A stretch of 15,902 bases of DNA from Desulfovibrionaceae bacterium (GCA_030539415.1 JAUNSE010000011.1:1-15902), one strand, 5' to 3'; positions 1 to 6,910 are shown, counted from the first letter of the stretch. Notes: generated by a model from the letters alone, not told the origin. A program made the numbers and translations.

Positions 1-71
1 CTGGCGACCAGCGCCGCCTCGTATCCGCCGGGGCCGCCACCGATGATGACTACAGTCGTTTCCTTCTTCAT
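1..71 (-). CDS. lpdA: Dihydrolipoamide dehydrogenase, N-terminal fragment (gene continues beyond window)
   Basis: Only about 23 codons are inside the window. They read MKKETTVVIIGGGPGGYEAA and then LVA, which is the N-terminal beta strand and GxGxxG dinucleotide-binding loop of the FAD domain of pyridine-nucleotide disulfide oxidoreductases. The start ATG is read from 71 and is preceded by an AGGTG ribosome binding site. The GGGPGGYEAA form is typical of dihydrolipoamide dehydrogenase, the L protein that reoxidises lipoyl groups on GcvH or 2-oxoacid dehydrogenases using NAD. That identity is inferred, because the CxxxxC disulfide and the NAD and dimerisation domains lie outside. Mercuric reductase or a related flavoprotein cannot be excluded from this fragment alone. 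The presence of glycine cleavage genes and a lipoate ligase in the same window favours Lpd. It has its own promoter just upstream. Confidence 0.72.
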   Translation of the reverse strand, partial: MKKETTVVIIGGGPGGYEAALVA

Positions 72-119
72 AAAACACCTCGCGCCGCCAGGGATGCGGC
101 GGAAAGTTTGGTGCCTGAA

Positions 120-148
120 ATAGTAGCCGCCGCTGTCCCAACCGTCAA
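120..148 (-). promoter_or_regulatory. Sigma-70-type promoter for lpdA
   Basis: On the minus strand TTGACG (143-148) is followed after exactly 17 bases by TACTAT (120-125), a good vegetative promoter. Transcription would begin near 113, giving a leader of about 40 bases to the lpdA start at 71. This suggests that lpdA is transcribed independently of the amtB-glnB unit upstream, which ends in its own hairpin. Confidence 0.65.
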
Positions 149-271
149 CTGTAACACAAACGTAACACTTTATTCTTTTGCGCTGCGGCCGGCAGACAGT
201 TTGCGGAGACCTGCATGACGGCTGCGGGTCCGCCGGGCGTCAGTCTGAAGAAGGATATTGAGCCGCCTTTT

Positions 272-311
272 GAAGAATCAGAAGGCCGGTTCCGCCTGCG
301 CGGAACCGGCC
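272..311 (-). terminator. Rho-independent terminator after glnB
   Basis: A perfect 12-bp inverted repeat (284-295 with 300-311, arms GGCCGGTTCCGC and GCGGAACCGGCC, loop of 4) lies about 40 bases beyond the PII stop codon. On the minus strand it is followed by the T-rich run TTCTGATTCTTC. The U-tract is interrupted, so this is a good but not ideal terminator. It separates glnB from lpdA. Confidence 0.7.
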
Positions 312-353
312 AGTTCTACCCAGTAAGGGTTCTACCCGGAGGTTGGATGGATG

Positions 354-692
354 CTAGACTGCTTCGTCGCCCCTTTCACCGGTGCGGATGCGGATGCTTT
401 CGAGGACTTCGCTGACAAAAATCTTGCCGTCACCGACGTGGCCCGTTCTGGCGGCAGCCACAATGGCTTCAAGAATCTTTTCCATGCTGGAGTCGGCGCA
501 GACAACCTCGATGCGCACCTTGGGGAGGAAATCAACGCGGCGGGTGGTGGCCCTGTAGACTTCGGTGTGGCCATGCTGCCGGCCGAAGCCGCGGATTTCC
601 GTGTAATTCATGCCGTGAACGCCTATATCGGTCAGGGCCTTCTTCACCTTCTCGAAGACGCTCGGGCGAATAAGTGCCTCAATCTTCTTCAT
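354..692 (-). CDS. glnK: Nitrogen regulatory protein P-II lacking Tyr51
   Basis: A 112-residue PII signalling protein, the usual family length. PII trimers sense ATP/ADP and 2-oxoglutarate and bind targets through the T-loop; next to amtB the expected target is the ammonium channel. Visible family features are the N-terminal KKIEALIRP strand, the T-loop start GFGRQHGHTEVYR (residues 35-47), DFLPKVRIEVV (54-64), the B-loop signature TGHVGDGKIFV (83-93) and the C-terminal RIRTGE (101-106). The ligand-binding residues Gln39, Lys58, Gly87, Lys90, Arg101 and Arg103 are present. Residue 51, the uridylylated tyrosine of enterobacterial GlnB/GlnK, is Arg here (ATTRRVDF, 48-55), while Tyr46 is kept. 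Control by GlnD-type uridylylation at that site is therefore not possible. The gene starts 22 bases after the amtB stop with a GAGGA ribosome binding site, so it is co-transcribed. The symbol glnK rather than glnB is chosen from the amtB linkage. Confidence 0.93.
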   Translation of the reverse strand: MKKIEALIRPSVFEKVKKALTDIGVHGMNYTEIRGFGRQHGHTEVYRATTRRVDFLPKVRIEVVCADSSMEKILEAIVAAARTGHVGDGKIFVSEVLESIRIRTGERGDEAV

Positions 693-714
693 TGTCTAAT
701 CCTCGCTTGCCTGG

Positions 715-1923
715 CTAGATGTTATAGCCGCGTTCGTTATGCAGGTTGATATCCAGACCGGAGACTTCCTCGTCCGCAGTGGCGCGGATGCCGATAAGGG
801 AGTTCACGACAGCCAGAATGATGCGGCTCACGATGTACACAAAGACCCACGTTCCGACCACGGAGATGGCCTGCACACCGACCTGGGCGGGATTGCCGGC
901 CAGGAGGCCGTCAACGCCGTTGACAGAAGCCACACAGAAGACACCGGTCAGAAGGGCGCCAATTGTTCCGCCTATACCATGGATGCCCACAACATCCAAG
1001 GCGTCGTCGTAACCCAGCTTGGCCTTCAGCATGACGCCGCCGTAGCAGACCACGCCGCCCGCAAAGCCCATGATGATGGCGGCATTCAGCGGCACGAAGC
1101 CGGCAGCGGGAGTGATGCAGACCAGGCCGGCGAGAGCGCCGGACGCGGCACCGAGAGAGGTGGGCTTGCCAGTGCGGAGCCATTCAACGAGAAGCCATCC
1201 GACAATGCCGAAGGCAGTGGCGATATGCGTGGTGGCGAAGGCATGGGCGGCGAGTTCGTTGGCGGCAAGGGCGGAGCCGGCGTTGAAGCCGAACCAGCCG
1301 AGCCACAGGAGACCGCAGCCGATAAGGGTCATGGGCAGGTTGTGAGGACCTTCACCGGAGAGACCGGAGTCCAGACGGGGTCCAAGAGCATGGGCGCAGG
1401 CCAGAGCGGCAGCACCGGAAGCCATGTGAACGACAGCGCCGCCGGCGAAGTCAATCGCGCCGAGCTGGGCCATCCAGCCGCCGCCCCACACCCAGTGGGC
1501 CATCGGGCAGTAGGCGAAGATCATCCACAGACCCGAGAAGAGCAGCATGGCGGAGAACTTCATGCGCTCGGCATAGGAACCGGAAATCAGGGCCACGGTC
1601 AGGCAGGCGAACATGCACTGGAACATGGCGAAGGTGGCATGCGGCAGGTTGTTGGCGGCGGGAGCGACCGTGCCGGTGACGCCGGCGAACATGAAGTAGG
1701 ACAGGTCGCCGATGATGCCGCCCTGATCGTTGCCGAAGGCCAGCGTGTAGCCGATGACGACCCAGAGCACGGTGCCCAGCGCAAGGCTGGCGTAGCTGTG
1801 CATGGTCGTGGAGAGCACGTTCCTGGAGCGGACCAGGCCGCCGTAGAAGAGAGCCAGGGCCGGTGTCATCATAAAGACCAGGCCGGCGCAAATAAGAATG
1901 AAAGCATTGTCTGCAGCGTTCAT
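715..1923 (-). CDS. amtB: Ammonium transporter (Amt/MEP/Rh family)
   Basis: A 402-residue integral membrane ammonium channel, within the usual 390-430 range, with about 11 hydrophobic segments. The family signature is visible: DFAGGAVVHMASG (158-170) carries the conserved Asp158 and the first pore histidine, His166, and GIHGIGGTIGALLTG (313-327) carries the second, His315. FGFNAGSA (211-218) and the short cytoplasmic tail ending in LHNERGYNI are also typical; the tail is where PII docks in this family. The start at 1923 is chosen because MNAADNAFIL begins directly at the first membrane helix and is preceded by AAAGGA at good spacing. An in-frame ATG 8 codons upstream has no better site. No separate cleavable signal peptide is evident, unlike E. 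coli AmtB. It is the first gene of a two-gene unit with glnK and has a sigma-54-type promoter upstream, so nitrogen-limitation control is likely. Confidence 0.95.
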   Translation of the reverse strand: MNAADNAFILICAGLVFMMTPALALFYGGLVRSRNVLSTTMHSYASLALGTVLWVVIGYTLAFGNDQGGIIGDLSYFMFAGVTGTVAPAANNLPHATFAMFQCMFACLTVALISGSYAERMKFSAMLLFSGLWMIFAYCPMAHWVWGGGWMAQLGAIDFAGGAVVHMASGAAALACAHALGPRLDSGLSGEGPHNLPMTLIGCGLLWLGWFGFNAGSALAANELAAHAFATTHIATAFGIVGWLLVEWLRTGKPTSLGAASGALAGLVCITPAAGFVPLNAAIIMGFAGGVVCYGGVMLKAKLGYDDALDVVGIHGIGGTIGALLTGVFCVASVNGVDGLLAGNPAQVGVQAISVVGTWVFVYIVSRIILAVVNSLIGIRATADEEVSGLDINLHNERGYNI

Positions 1924-2002
1924 AGAAATATCCTTTCCAAACCTCAAGAAGACCGGAATACCCCTTGCCGTGAAGACTAATTTCCGGATTGCCTTTTACA
2001 AA

Positions 2003-2017
2003 GCACAAACCATGCCA
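2003..2017 (-). promoter_or_regulatory. Sigma-54 (-24/-12) promoter for amtB-glnK
   Basis: The minus strand reads TGGCATG-N4-GTGC, against the RpoN consensus TGGCACG-N4-TTGC. It keeps the GG and GC dinucleotides with exactly 10 bases between them. Initiation would fall near 1990, about 67 bases before the amtB start. RpoN promoters in front of amtB-glnK are well known in proteobacteria. The -12 element differs at one base from consensus. Confidence 0.6.
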
Positions 2018-2074
2018 AGTCATGCCAGTTCGAGACATCAGGAGGCCTGAAAAGGTTGCTTTCATACTTTTCTA

Positions 2075-2086
2075 CTGTGATCACAG
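2075..2086. promoter_or_regulatory. 12-bp perfect palindrome CTGTGATCACAG, possible activator site
   Basis: A perfect palindrome lies about 60 bases upstream of the -24 element of the amtB promoter, where enhancer-binding activators of sigma-54 promoters often bind. The half-site TGTGA resembles CRP/FNR-family sites, but the usual 6-base spacer is absent, so neither CRP/FNR nor NtrC can be assigned from sequence. Confidence 0.35.
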
Positions 2087-2164
2087 CTTGTTATTTTCTT
2101 CAGAATCTTTAACGGAACGCCATGTTCCGACTGCTCCCCGCCTTCCCCATTTCGTCCAGTTTGC

Positions 2165-2428
2165 TACATAAATGTCATTAACATCTTTCCTCATTCTGTT
2201 TCGACCTCATGAACCGGCATGTTTCGAGCTCGCGACATGCGCTCTACTGGCCGATCACGGGCGTTGCCAGACAAAATAACATTTATGTAAATTTATATTA
2301 TGACGTCCTGCAATGCCACTGCCGGCCACCTGCTGACGATCTGTCAGGCTTCGGTTTCCCGGACAATTTGCGTGCCTTTTCCCGCTCTTGCGGCATATCT
2401 CTCTTCAACAATTTTTTACATTTATGTA
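2165..2428. repeat. Three copies of an ACATTTATGTA operator-like motif
   Basis: The 11-mer ACATTTATGTA occurs at 2165-2175 (inverted), 2279-2289 and 2418-2428, all in the amtB-HAD intergenic region. The best copy is the near-palindrome TACAT-TT-ATGTA at 2417-2428. The first and third copies share 14 bases (ACATTTATGTAGCA). The number of copies and the two-fold symmetry suggest binding sites for a dimeric regulator, but no regulator gene is in the window. Confidence 0.45.
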
Positions 2429-2556
2429 GCATATTTTCTGCTTGAACAGTTCTTAAAAACACATTTCTGTTATTTGGCGGCCAGCATGTTTTCTTGTGGA
2501 AGATCTTTGCCGGCTGTGGCAAACATCTCTTCCATGGGAAGCACCTGCCACTTCCC

Positions 2557-2596
2557 CCGGGGCCTGCCCCGGCCCTTTATCCCGGGCAGTGCCCGG
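2557..2596 (+). promoter_or_regulatory. Tandem GC-rich hairpins in the HAD gene leader
   Basis: Hairpin 1 pairs CCGGGG (2557-2562) with CCCCGG (2567-2572). Hairpin 2 pairs CCGGGC (2582-2587) with GCCCGG (2591-2596) and ends 5 bases before the AAGG ribosome binding site (2602-2605). The 3' arm region of hairpin 1 can also pair with hairpin 2 (CTGCCC 2564-2569 with GGGCAG 2584-2589), giving an exclusive alternative fold. This could affect expression of the HAD gene. No known riboswitch class is recognised. Confidence 0.35.
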
Positions 2597-2612
2597 TGCA
2601 CAAGGTTACAAC

Positions 2613-3392
2613 ATGAACAGCATTGACTGGAGCCGCAAGCGCTGCGTCGTCCTCGATCTCGACGGCACCGTCTATCTCGGCAACATCCCCATCTCTCCTT
2701 CGGTTGAGGCCATACAGCGCAACTGGAATCGTCTGGACTTCCGCTTTCTGAGCAACAATACCTCCCACTCGCCCATGTCCTATGTGGAGAAGCTGAACCG
2801 CATGGGCATACCGGCCCGCCTGGAGCAGTTTCTCTCCCCCACGACGCCCCTGGTGGACTATCTGCGTTCCGAAGGCATAAAAACCGCCTATGTGGTCGGC
2901 AACACCCTGTTCAAGGCGGATCTGGCCGGGCGCATGCCCGAGCTCGCGCAGCAGGAGGAGGGCGCCGAATGCGTCATCCTGGCGTACGACACCGAGCTGA
3001 CCTACGATAAGCTCTCCCGATCCGCCCTGCTGCTGCAGAAGCCCCATGTCCGCTTCTTCGCCACGCACCCGGATCTGGTCTGTCCCTCTCCGGAAGGCCC
3101 TCTCCCCGATGTCGGCAGTTTTCTGAGTCTGTACGAGACGGCCACGGGACGCAGACCGGAAAAGATCTTCGGCAAGCCCAGAACCGAAGTGCTGGCCCCC
3201 GTCTTCGCCGAGTATCCTCCCGCTGCCGTGGTCATGGCCGGCGACAGGCTGAGCACGGACAAGAAGCTGGCCGAGAATGCCGGCATTGACTTCATTCTGG
3301 TGCTGAGCGGCGAGGCCACACTTGAGGATGTGCGCAAGGAAGAGCGTCAGCCGACTGTCATCGCCGAAACCCTCGGCCACGCCATGCCGTAG
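2613..3392 (+). CDS. HAD-superfamily phosphatase, subclass IIA (NagD-like)
   Basis: A 259-residue cytoplasmic HAD hydrolase, the usual length of NagD/AraL-type sugar or nucleotide phosphatases. All four HAD motifs are present. Motif I is VLDLDGTVYLG (nucleophile Asp15, acid/base Asp17), motif II is SNNT (Ser47), motif III is GKPR (Lys188), and motif IV is GDRLSTDKKLA (Asp211 and Asp216). The cap between motifs II and III is of the class IIA type, and YVVGN (93-97) is typical of NagD-like proteins. The start at 2613 fits because the conserved sequence begins a few residues later; it has an AAGG site at 7 bases. Upstream in-frame codons fall in the GC-rich hairpin leader and give no family sequence. 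It is the only plus-strand gene here and stands alone, so its substrate cannot be inferred from neighbours. Phosphoglycolate, nucleotide or sugar phosphates are possibilities known from the family. Confidence 0.9.
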   Translation: MNSIDWSRKRCVVLDLDGTVYLGNIPISPSVEAIQRNWNRLDFRFLSNNTSHSPMSYVEKLNRMGIPARLEQFLSPTTPLVDYLRSEGIKTAYVVGNTLFKADLAGRMPELAQQEEGAECVILAYDTELTYDKLSRSALLLQKPHVRFFATHPDLVCPSPEGPLPDVGSFLSLYETATGRRPEKIFGKPRTEVLAPVFAEYPPAAVVMAGDRLSTDKKLAENAGIDFILVLSGEATLEDVRKEERQPTVIAETLGHAMP

Positions 3393-3426
3393 CTATCATC
3401 TTTTCAGTTCTGCCAGAGCAGACGAC

Positions 3427-3460
3427 AAGGGCCGGCGCTCGCGCGCCGGCCCTTTCAAAT
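3427..3460. terminator. Hairpin terminator between the HAD gene and the lactate dehydrogenase genes
   Basis: A perfect 10-bp stem GGGCCGGCGC (3429-3438) and GCGCCGGCCC (3443-3452), extended by two A-T pairs, lies about 35 bases after the HAD stop. On the plus strand it continues as TTTCAAATTTTTC, so it best serves the HAD gene. It is also downstream of lldEF on the opposite strand and may act in both directions. Confidence 0.7.
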
Positions 3461-3465
3461 TTTTC

Positions 3466-3488
3466 ACCGGGGGGAGATTCCCCCCGGT
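3466..3488 (-). terminator. Second hairpin downstream of lldEF
   Basis: A perfect 10-bp stem (ACCGGGGGGA 3466-3475 with TCCCCCCGGT 3479-3488, loop of 3) begins 20 bases after the lldEF stop codon. It lacks a T-run on either strand, so it may stabilise the mRNA 3' end or work together with the 3429-3452 hairpin rather than terminate alone. Confidence 0.5.
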
Positions 3489-3507
3489 TCAGCTTGTGTC
3501 TCTCGTC

Positions 3508-5664
3508 CTACTTGGCGAGATTTTCGGCAATCAGCTCGGAAAGGTGGCTGACCTTGATGGTGGAGTTGGCCTTCTCGAGGGCGCCCTTGATCTGCAGCAC
3601 GCAGCCGGGGCAGTCCATGACAATGCGGTCGGCATTGGTATCCTGGATGTTCTTCACCTTCTTGGCGATGATTTCCTTGGAAATCTCGGGGAACTTCACA
3701 GAATAGGTGCCGCCGAAGCCGCAGCAGACCTCTTCCTCGTTGCAGGGCACGTATTCCGCGGCGTCACGAATGAGCTCGCGGGACTTGTCGGCGGCCTTCA
3801 GGGCGCGGCACTGGTGGCAGGAGCCGTGGAAGGTGACCTTCTCGTGCGTGTTGACGAAGTCGGAGGCTTCGATGTCGAGCACGTCCGTGCAGAAGGAGCT
3901 GAAGTCGATGACCTTGTCCTGGAACTTCTTCAGCACGCTGACGGAGATGTCGGGATCGTTCTCAAGGTAGTCGGCGTAGGCCTTCTTGAGGGTGGAGCCG
4001 CAGCTGGCGCACAGCGTGATGATGTAGTCGTAGTTGCCGTCGGCGAAGGCGCGCACGTTCTGGCGGGCAACCGTCTGCACGGCCTTGCGCTGGCCCATCA
4101 TGCCCAGAGGCAGGCCGCAGCAGGTCTGATCCATGGGGAAGTCCACGGCCACCTTCTTGGCGGCCATGACCTTGACGGCGGCCACGAGCTGCTCGGGATA
4201 GATGAAGTCCTGGGCGCAGCCGGCGAAGATGGCCACGCGGCACACCGGATTGTCGACCTTGGGCGTGATGTTCGGGAACATGTCGCGGAAGGCCTTGTCG
4301 GCAATGGCGGGCAGCGCCTTGAAGTCATGCTTCTTCAGGAAGATCATGGGCAGATGGCGCTGGAACTGGGTGCCGGCGGTGAAGGGCTTCTGGGCCTTGC
4401 TGGCGAAGCGCAGCAGGGAGTGGAACATCTTGCGGTTGGTCATGACCACCTTCATCAGGGAGCCCATGGCCTGACCGTTGCCGTCGTCCACCAGACGGTT
4501 GCGGATTTCGCGGTTGAGGCGCGGCAGGTCGATGCCGCCGGAGCAGACATTGTGGCAGGATTCGCAGCCCACGCAGTTCTGGCAGAGGATCTTGGCCTTG
4601 TCCTCGCCGTGATAGAGGTAGGTCAGAATCAGACCGATGGCGCCCATGTAGATGTAGCCCATCTTGTGGCCGCCGATGAGGGTGAAGACAGGGCACACGT
4701 TGGTGCAGGCGCCGCAGCGCACGCAGCGGAAGACCTGCTTGAAGATGGGATCCTTGGCGGTCTTGGTGCGGCCGTTGTCCAGGAAGACAATATGCATGCT
4801 CTTCTGGCCGGCGGGCTCGCCCTTCCACGCGGTGGGGCCGCAGACCCAGGTCACATAGGAGGTGATGCGCTGAGCCGTGGCGTTGCGGGGCAGAATCTGC
4901 AGGGCGATCATGGCATCGTCGATGCGGCGCACGAGCTTGTCGAGACCCACCAGAACGGTGTGCACGCGGGGCATGGTCTCGACCATGCGGGCATTGCCTT
5001 CGTTCGTGACGGTGGTGATGGCGCCGCACTCGGCAATGGCGAAGTTGCAGCCCGTGATGCCCATGTCGCCGCTCAGGAACTTGCGGCGCAGCTGCACGCG
5101 GGCGACCTTGACCAGGCGCTGAATGTCGGGGTCCTGCTTGACCTGGGTCACCTTGGAGAAGTCTTCGGCAATCTGGAAGCGGCTCAGGTGAATGGCCGGC
5201 ATGACCATGTGGGAGGGATGCTCGTGGCGCAGCTGGATGATCCATTCGCCGAGGTCGGTCTCGTCCACAATGTAGCCGTCGGCAACCAGCTTGTCGTTGA
5301 GCTGGGTCTCTTCCGAAGTCATGGACTTGGACTTGACGATGCGCTTGACGCCTTCGGCCTTGGCGATGTCGGAGATTATCTGGTTGGCTTCGGCAGCATC
5401 AATGGCGCGATGGACATGGACGCCGCGCTTTTCGGCCTGTTCCTTGAACTGCTGGTACAGTTCTTCCATGTGCGCACACGCATCGTCCTTGAAATCGGCA
5501 ATCTGCTTGATGAGAGCCTTTTCGTCGATGTCGCGCATGACGTTGGCGCGGTTCGTGCGGTACACAACGGCATAGGCGCCCATGGTTTTGCGCAGCTGTT
5601 CGTCGTGCAGCGCTTCATCAATTTCCTTGCTGTACTCGCTGTATGTCTTGGGTGCAGTCTGCAT
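3508..5664 (-). CDS. lldEF: L-lactate dehydrogenase iron-sulfur subunit, LldF-LldE fusion (LutB-LutA type)
   Basis: A 718-residue protein joining two subunits that are separate in many bacteria. Residues about 60-300 are a LUD domain (GCNFAIAECGAITTVTNEGN, 205-224). Residues 314-374 hold two 4Fe-4S motifs: Cys314/317/320/324 and Cys364/367/370/374, plus Cys361. Residues about 475-690 hold two CCG cysteine-rich domains: Cys483, Cys515-516, Cys552/555, then Cys616, Cys647-648, Cys685/688. CCG domains in heterodisulfide-reductase-type proteins bind special clusters. With LldG it should oxidise L-lactate to pyruvate in the cytoplasm and pass electrons on toward the membrane. As recalled, the LldF-LldE fusion beside LldG is the Desulfovibrio arrangement (DVU3033-DVU3032). 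The start is 3 bases after the lldG stop, with its GGAGG site inside the end of lldG, so the two are tightly coupled. All key cysteines are intact. Confidence 0.92.
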   Translation of the reverse strand: MQTAPKTYSEYSKEIDEALHDEQLRKTMGAYAVVYRTNRANVMRDIDEKALIKQIADFKDDACAHMEELYQQFKEQAEKRGVHVHRAIDAAEANQIISDIAKAEGVKRIVKSKSMTSEETQLNDKLVADGYIVDETDLGEWIIQLRHEHPSHMVMPAIHLSRFQIAEDFSKVTQVKQDPDIQRLVKVARVQLRRKFLSGDMGITGCNFAIAECGAITTVTNEGNARMVETMPRVHTVLVGLDKLVRRIDDAMIALQILPRNATAQRITSYVTWVCGPTAWKGEPAGQKSMHIVFLDNGRTKTAKDPIFKQVFRCVRCGACTNVCPVFTLIGGHKMGYIYMGAIGLILTYLYHGEDKAKILCQNCVGCESCHNVCSGGIDLPRLNREIRNRLVDDGNGQAMGSLMKVVMTNRKMFHSLLRFASKAQKPFTAGTQFQRHLPMIFLKKHDFKALPAIADKAFRDMFPNITPKVDNPVCRVAIFAGCAQDFIYPEQLVAAVKVMAAKKVAVDFPMDQTCCGLPLGMMGQRKAVQTVARQNVRAFADGNYDYIITLCASCGSTLKKAYADYLENDPDISVSVLKKFQDKVIDFSSFCTDVLDIEASDFVNTHEKVTFHGSCHQCRALKAADKSRELIRDAAEYVPCNEEEVCCGFGGTYSVKFPEISKEIIAKKVKNIQDTNADRIVMDCPGCVLQIKGALEKANSTIKVSHLSELIAENLAK

Positions 5665-5667
5665 CGC

Positions 5668-6306
5668 TTAGGCCTCCAGAAGAATGATATGCATGGCCAG
5701 GGGGCCATGGACGCCGACCGCGCCGACGCATTCGATGTCGGCAGTGCGGCTGGGACCGGTGATGAGGGCGTTGAAGGACGGCTCGGGGCCCTGGCCGATG
5801 CATTCGCGCATGAGACCGGCGATGGAGGGCAGGTCGGGACGAATGGTGGATTTGTCGAGAAGCAGCACGCTGATTTCGCAGAGCATGCTGGAGAGGCGCA
5901 CGTCCTCGTCCGTATTGGGGCAAAGACAGGTGCCGCTGGCGGCCACGCCGGCCACGGCATTGATGACGCCCACATCCAGGCCGGCGCCGTACTTGCGCAC
6001 ACCCTCGCGGATGCAGAGGATATTGCCTTTTTCCTTGGCATAGGCTTCGACAGAGGCAAATTCCTCATCGTTCAGCTGCGGCACGGACAGAATGCGCTGC
6101 ACACGGGTGGGAACGCGATTGGGGCCGAGGGGGCCCTTCTCGGTGCCGGGCTCGTCCGCGAGCATTTCACAGGGGTCTTTGCTGACAGTCAGGTCGACGA
6201 CGTACTTGTAGGCGTCTTCCCTGGAAGGCAGTTCCACCACTGTGGCATTCACGGCTGTCGCCATCGTGGTAAATTTTTCCACGAGTTCCTTGTTGATTTC
6301 GGACAT
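5668..6306 (-). CDS. lldG: L-lactate dehydrogenase small LUD subunit (LutC/LldG)
   Basis: A 212-residue LUD-domain protein, the usual size for LutC/LldG. The C-terminal block TGPSRTADIECVGAVGVHGP (183-202), followed by AMHIILLEA, is the family hallmark; its GPSRTADIE stretch is almost invariant. The central GVAASGTCLCP region (120-130) matches the beta-strand block that in other LutC proteins reads AETGTLV, but here it is rich in Cys. The subunit acts with LldEF in L-lactate oxidation; its exact catalytic part is not settled in the family. The start at 6306 has GGAGA at about 8 bases. It is the first gene of a two-gene unit and is preceded by a long gene-free leader that separates it from lctP. 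No strong sigma-70 promoter is obvious in that leader. Confidence 0.9.
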   Translation of the reverse strand: MSEINKELVEKFTTMATAVNATVVELPSREDAYKYVVDLTVSKDPCEMLADEPGTEKGPLGPNRVPTRVQRILSVPQLNDEEFASVEAYAKEKGNILCIREGVRKYGAGLDVGVINAVAGVAASGTCLCPNTDEDVRLSSMLCEISVLLLDKSTIRPDLPSIAGLMRECIGQGPEPSFNALITGPSRTADIECVGAVGVHGPLAMHIILLEA

Positions 6307-6910
6307 ACAAGTCTCCTGAATCCAAGTAATAGAGAACCAAGCTAGTACACTATGAAAAAGGTTTTATGTCCAATGCAAGAACATGAAGCACTTAACAATG
6401 CAGATTCTCAACGTTCAGCGCATCGAAACAAGATCAAACCAGAAAGAGACACAAATTGGTCTGGACAGCAGGGAACAGGACATACGGCATGACGCTTGTG
6501 ACGCAGACAGCCATATGTCGTCGGACATCAGACAGGCTTTCGCCGGACGGGAAAGCTGTTTGCCCTCCGAGCAGGATGACTCCTGATCGGCCATTTTTCC
6601 CGCGATTTCCGCTGTCGGCTGCACCCCGCAAAAACAGACAATCTATTGGTACAAGCGTTACATGAAAAGGACATTCTGTCAAGGCGGTTCGGCCGAGATG
6701 GCTGTAAAAAATTGTCTGTTATGCAGACAGGATAGCCTCTATCTTCGGCTCGCAGCCGAAGGGTGTTCTGAAACAGAAAAGAGAAAATTTTGCGCAGTCT
6801 CCGCATTCCATTTTCCACGGCCGCTCATCGTGCTTTTCAGGTTTGCTTCTCATGAAAAACATGTCCTGCGTCCGGCCCCGTCCTCTCCCGACTCGGACGC
6901 GCGCCGGACA
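6307..6910. other. Gene-free leader upstream of lldG
   Basis: About 600 bases with no supported gene; the short open frames on both strands have no ribosome binding site or family resemblance. It contains a GntR-like motif ATTGGTACAAGC (6645-6656), a hairpin CTTCGGCT/AGCCGAAG (6743-6761), an inverted TGTCTG/CAGACA pair (6713-6729) and several more CAGACA copies. It probably carries the lldG promoter, which I could not place confidently; weak candidates (TTGCAT with CATAGT, 18-base spacing) lie at about 6350-6380. A small RNA cannot be ruled out. Confidence 0.55.

Larger units (their letters stand above)
1924..2612. other. Divergent intergenic region between amtB and the HAD gene
   Basis: This 689-base stretch has no convincing gene. 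Short open frames in it (for example 2209-2445 and 2298-2522) lack ribosome binding sites and recognisable protein sequence. It holds the amtB sigma-54 promoter, the 2075-2086 palindrome, three ACATTTATGTA motifs and two GC-rich hairpins directly before the HAD start. The middle is AT-rich compared with the flanking genes, as expected for a control region. Confidence 0.7.

Noticed and set aside
739..1980. A plus-strand open frame of about 410 codons opposite amtB
   Set aside because: Antisense shadow; the minus-strand AmtB has all family signatures.
2075..2086. A canonical CRP/FNR or HcpR site
   Set aside because: The half-sites TGTGA/TCACA touch each other, whereas these regulators need a spacer of several bases; it is kept only as an unassigned palindrome.
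3322..6345. A plus-strand open frame of about 1000 codons opposite lldEF and lldG
   Set aside because: It mirrors the full length of two well-supported genes on the other strand. Its product is a low-complexity Gly/Ala/His/Val/Asp mix with no domain, which is expected from the codon bias of GC-rich genes.
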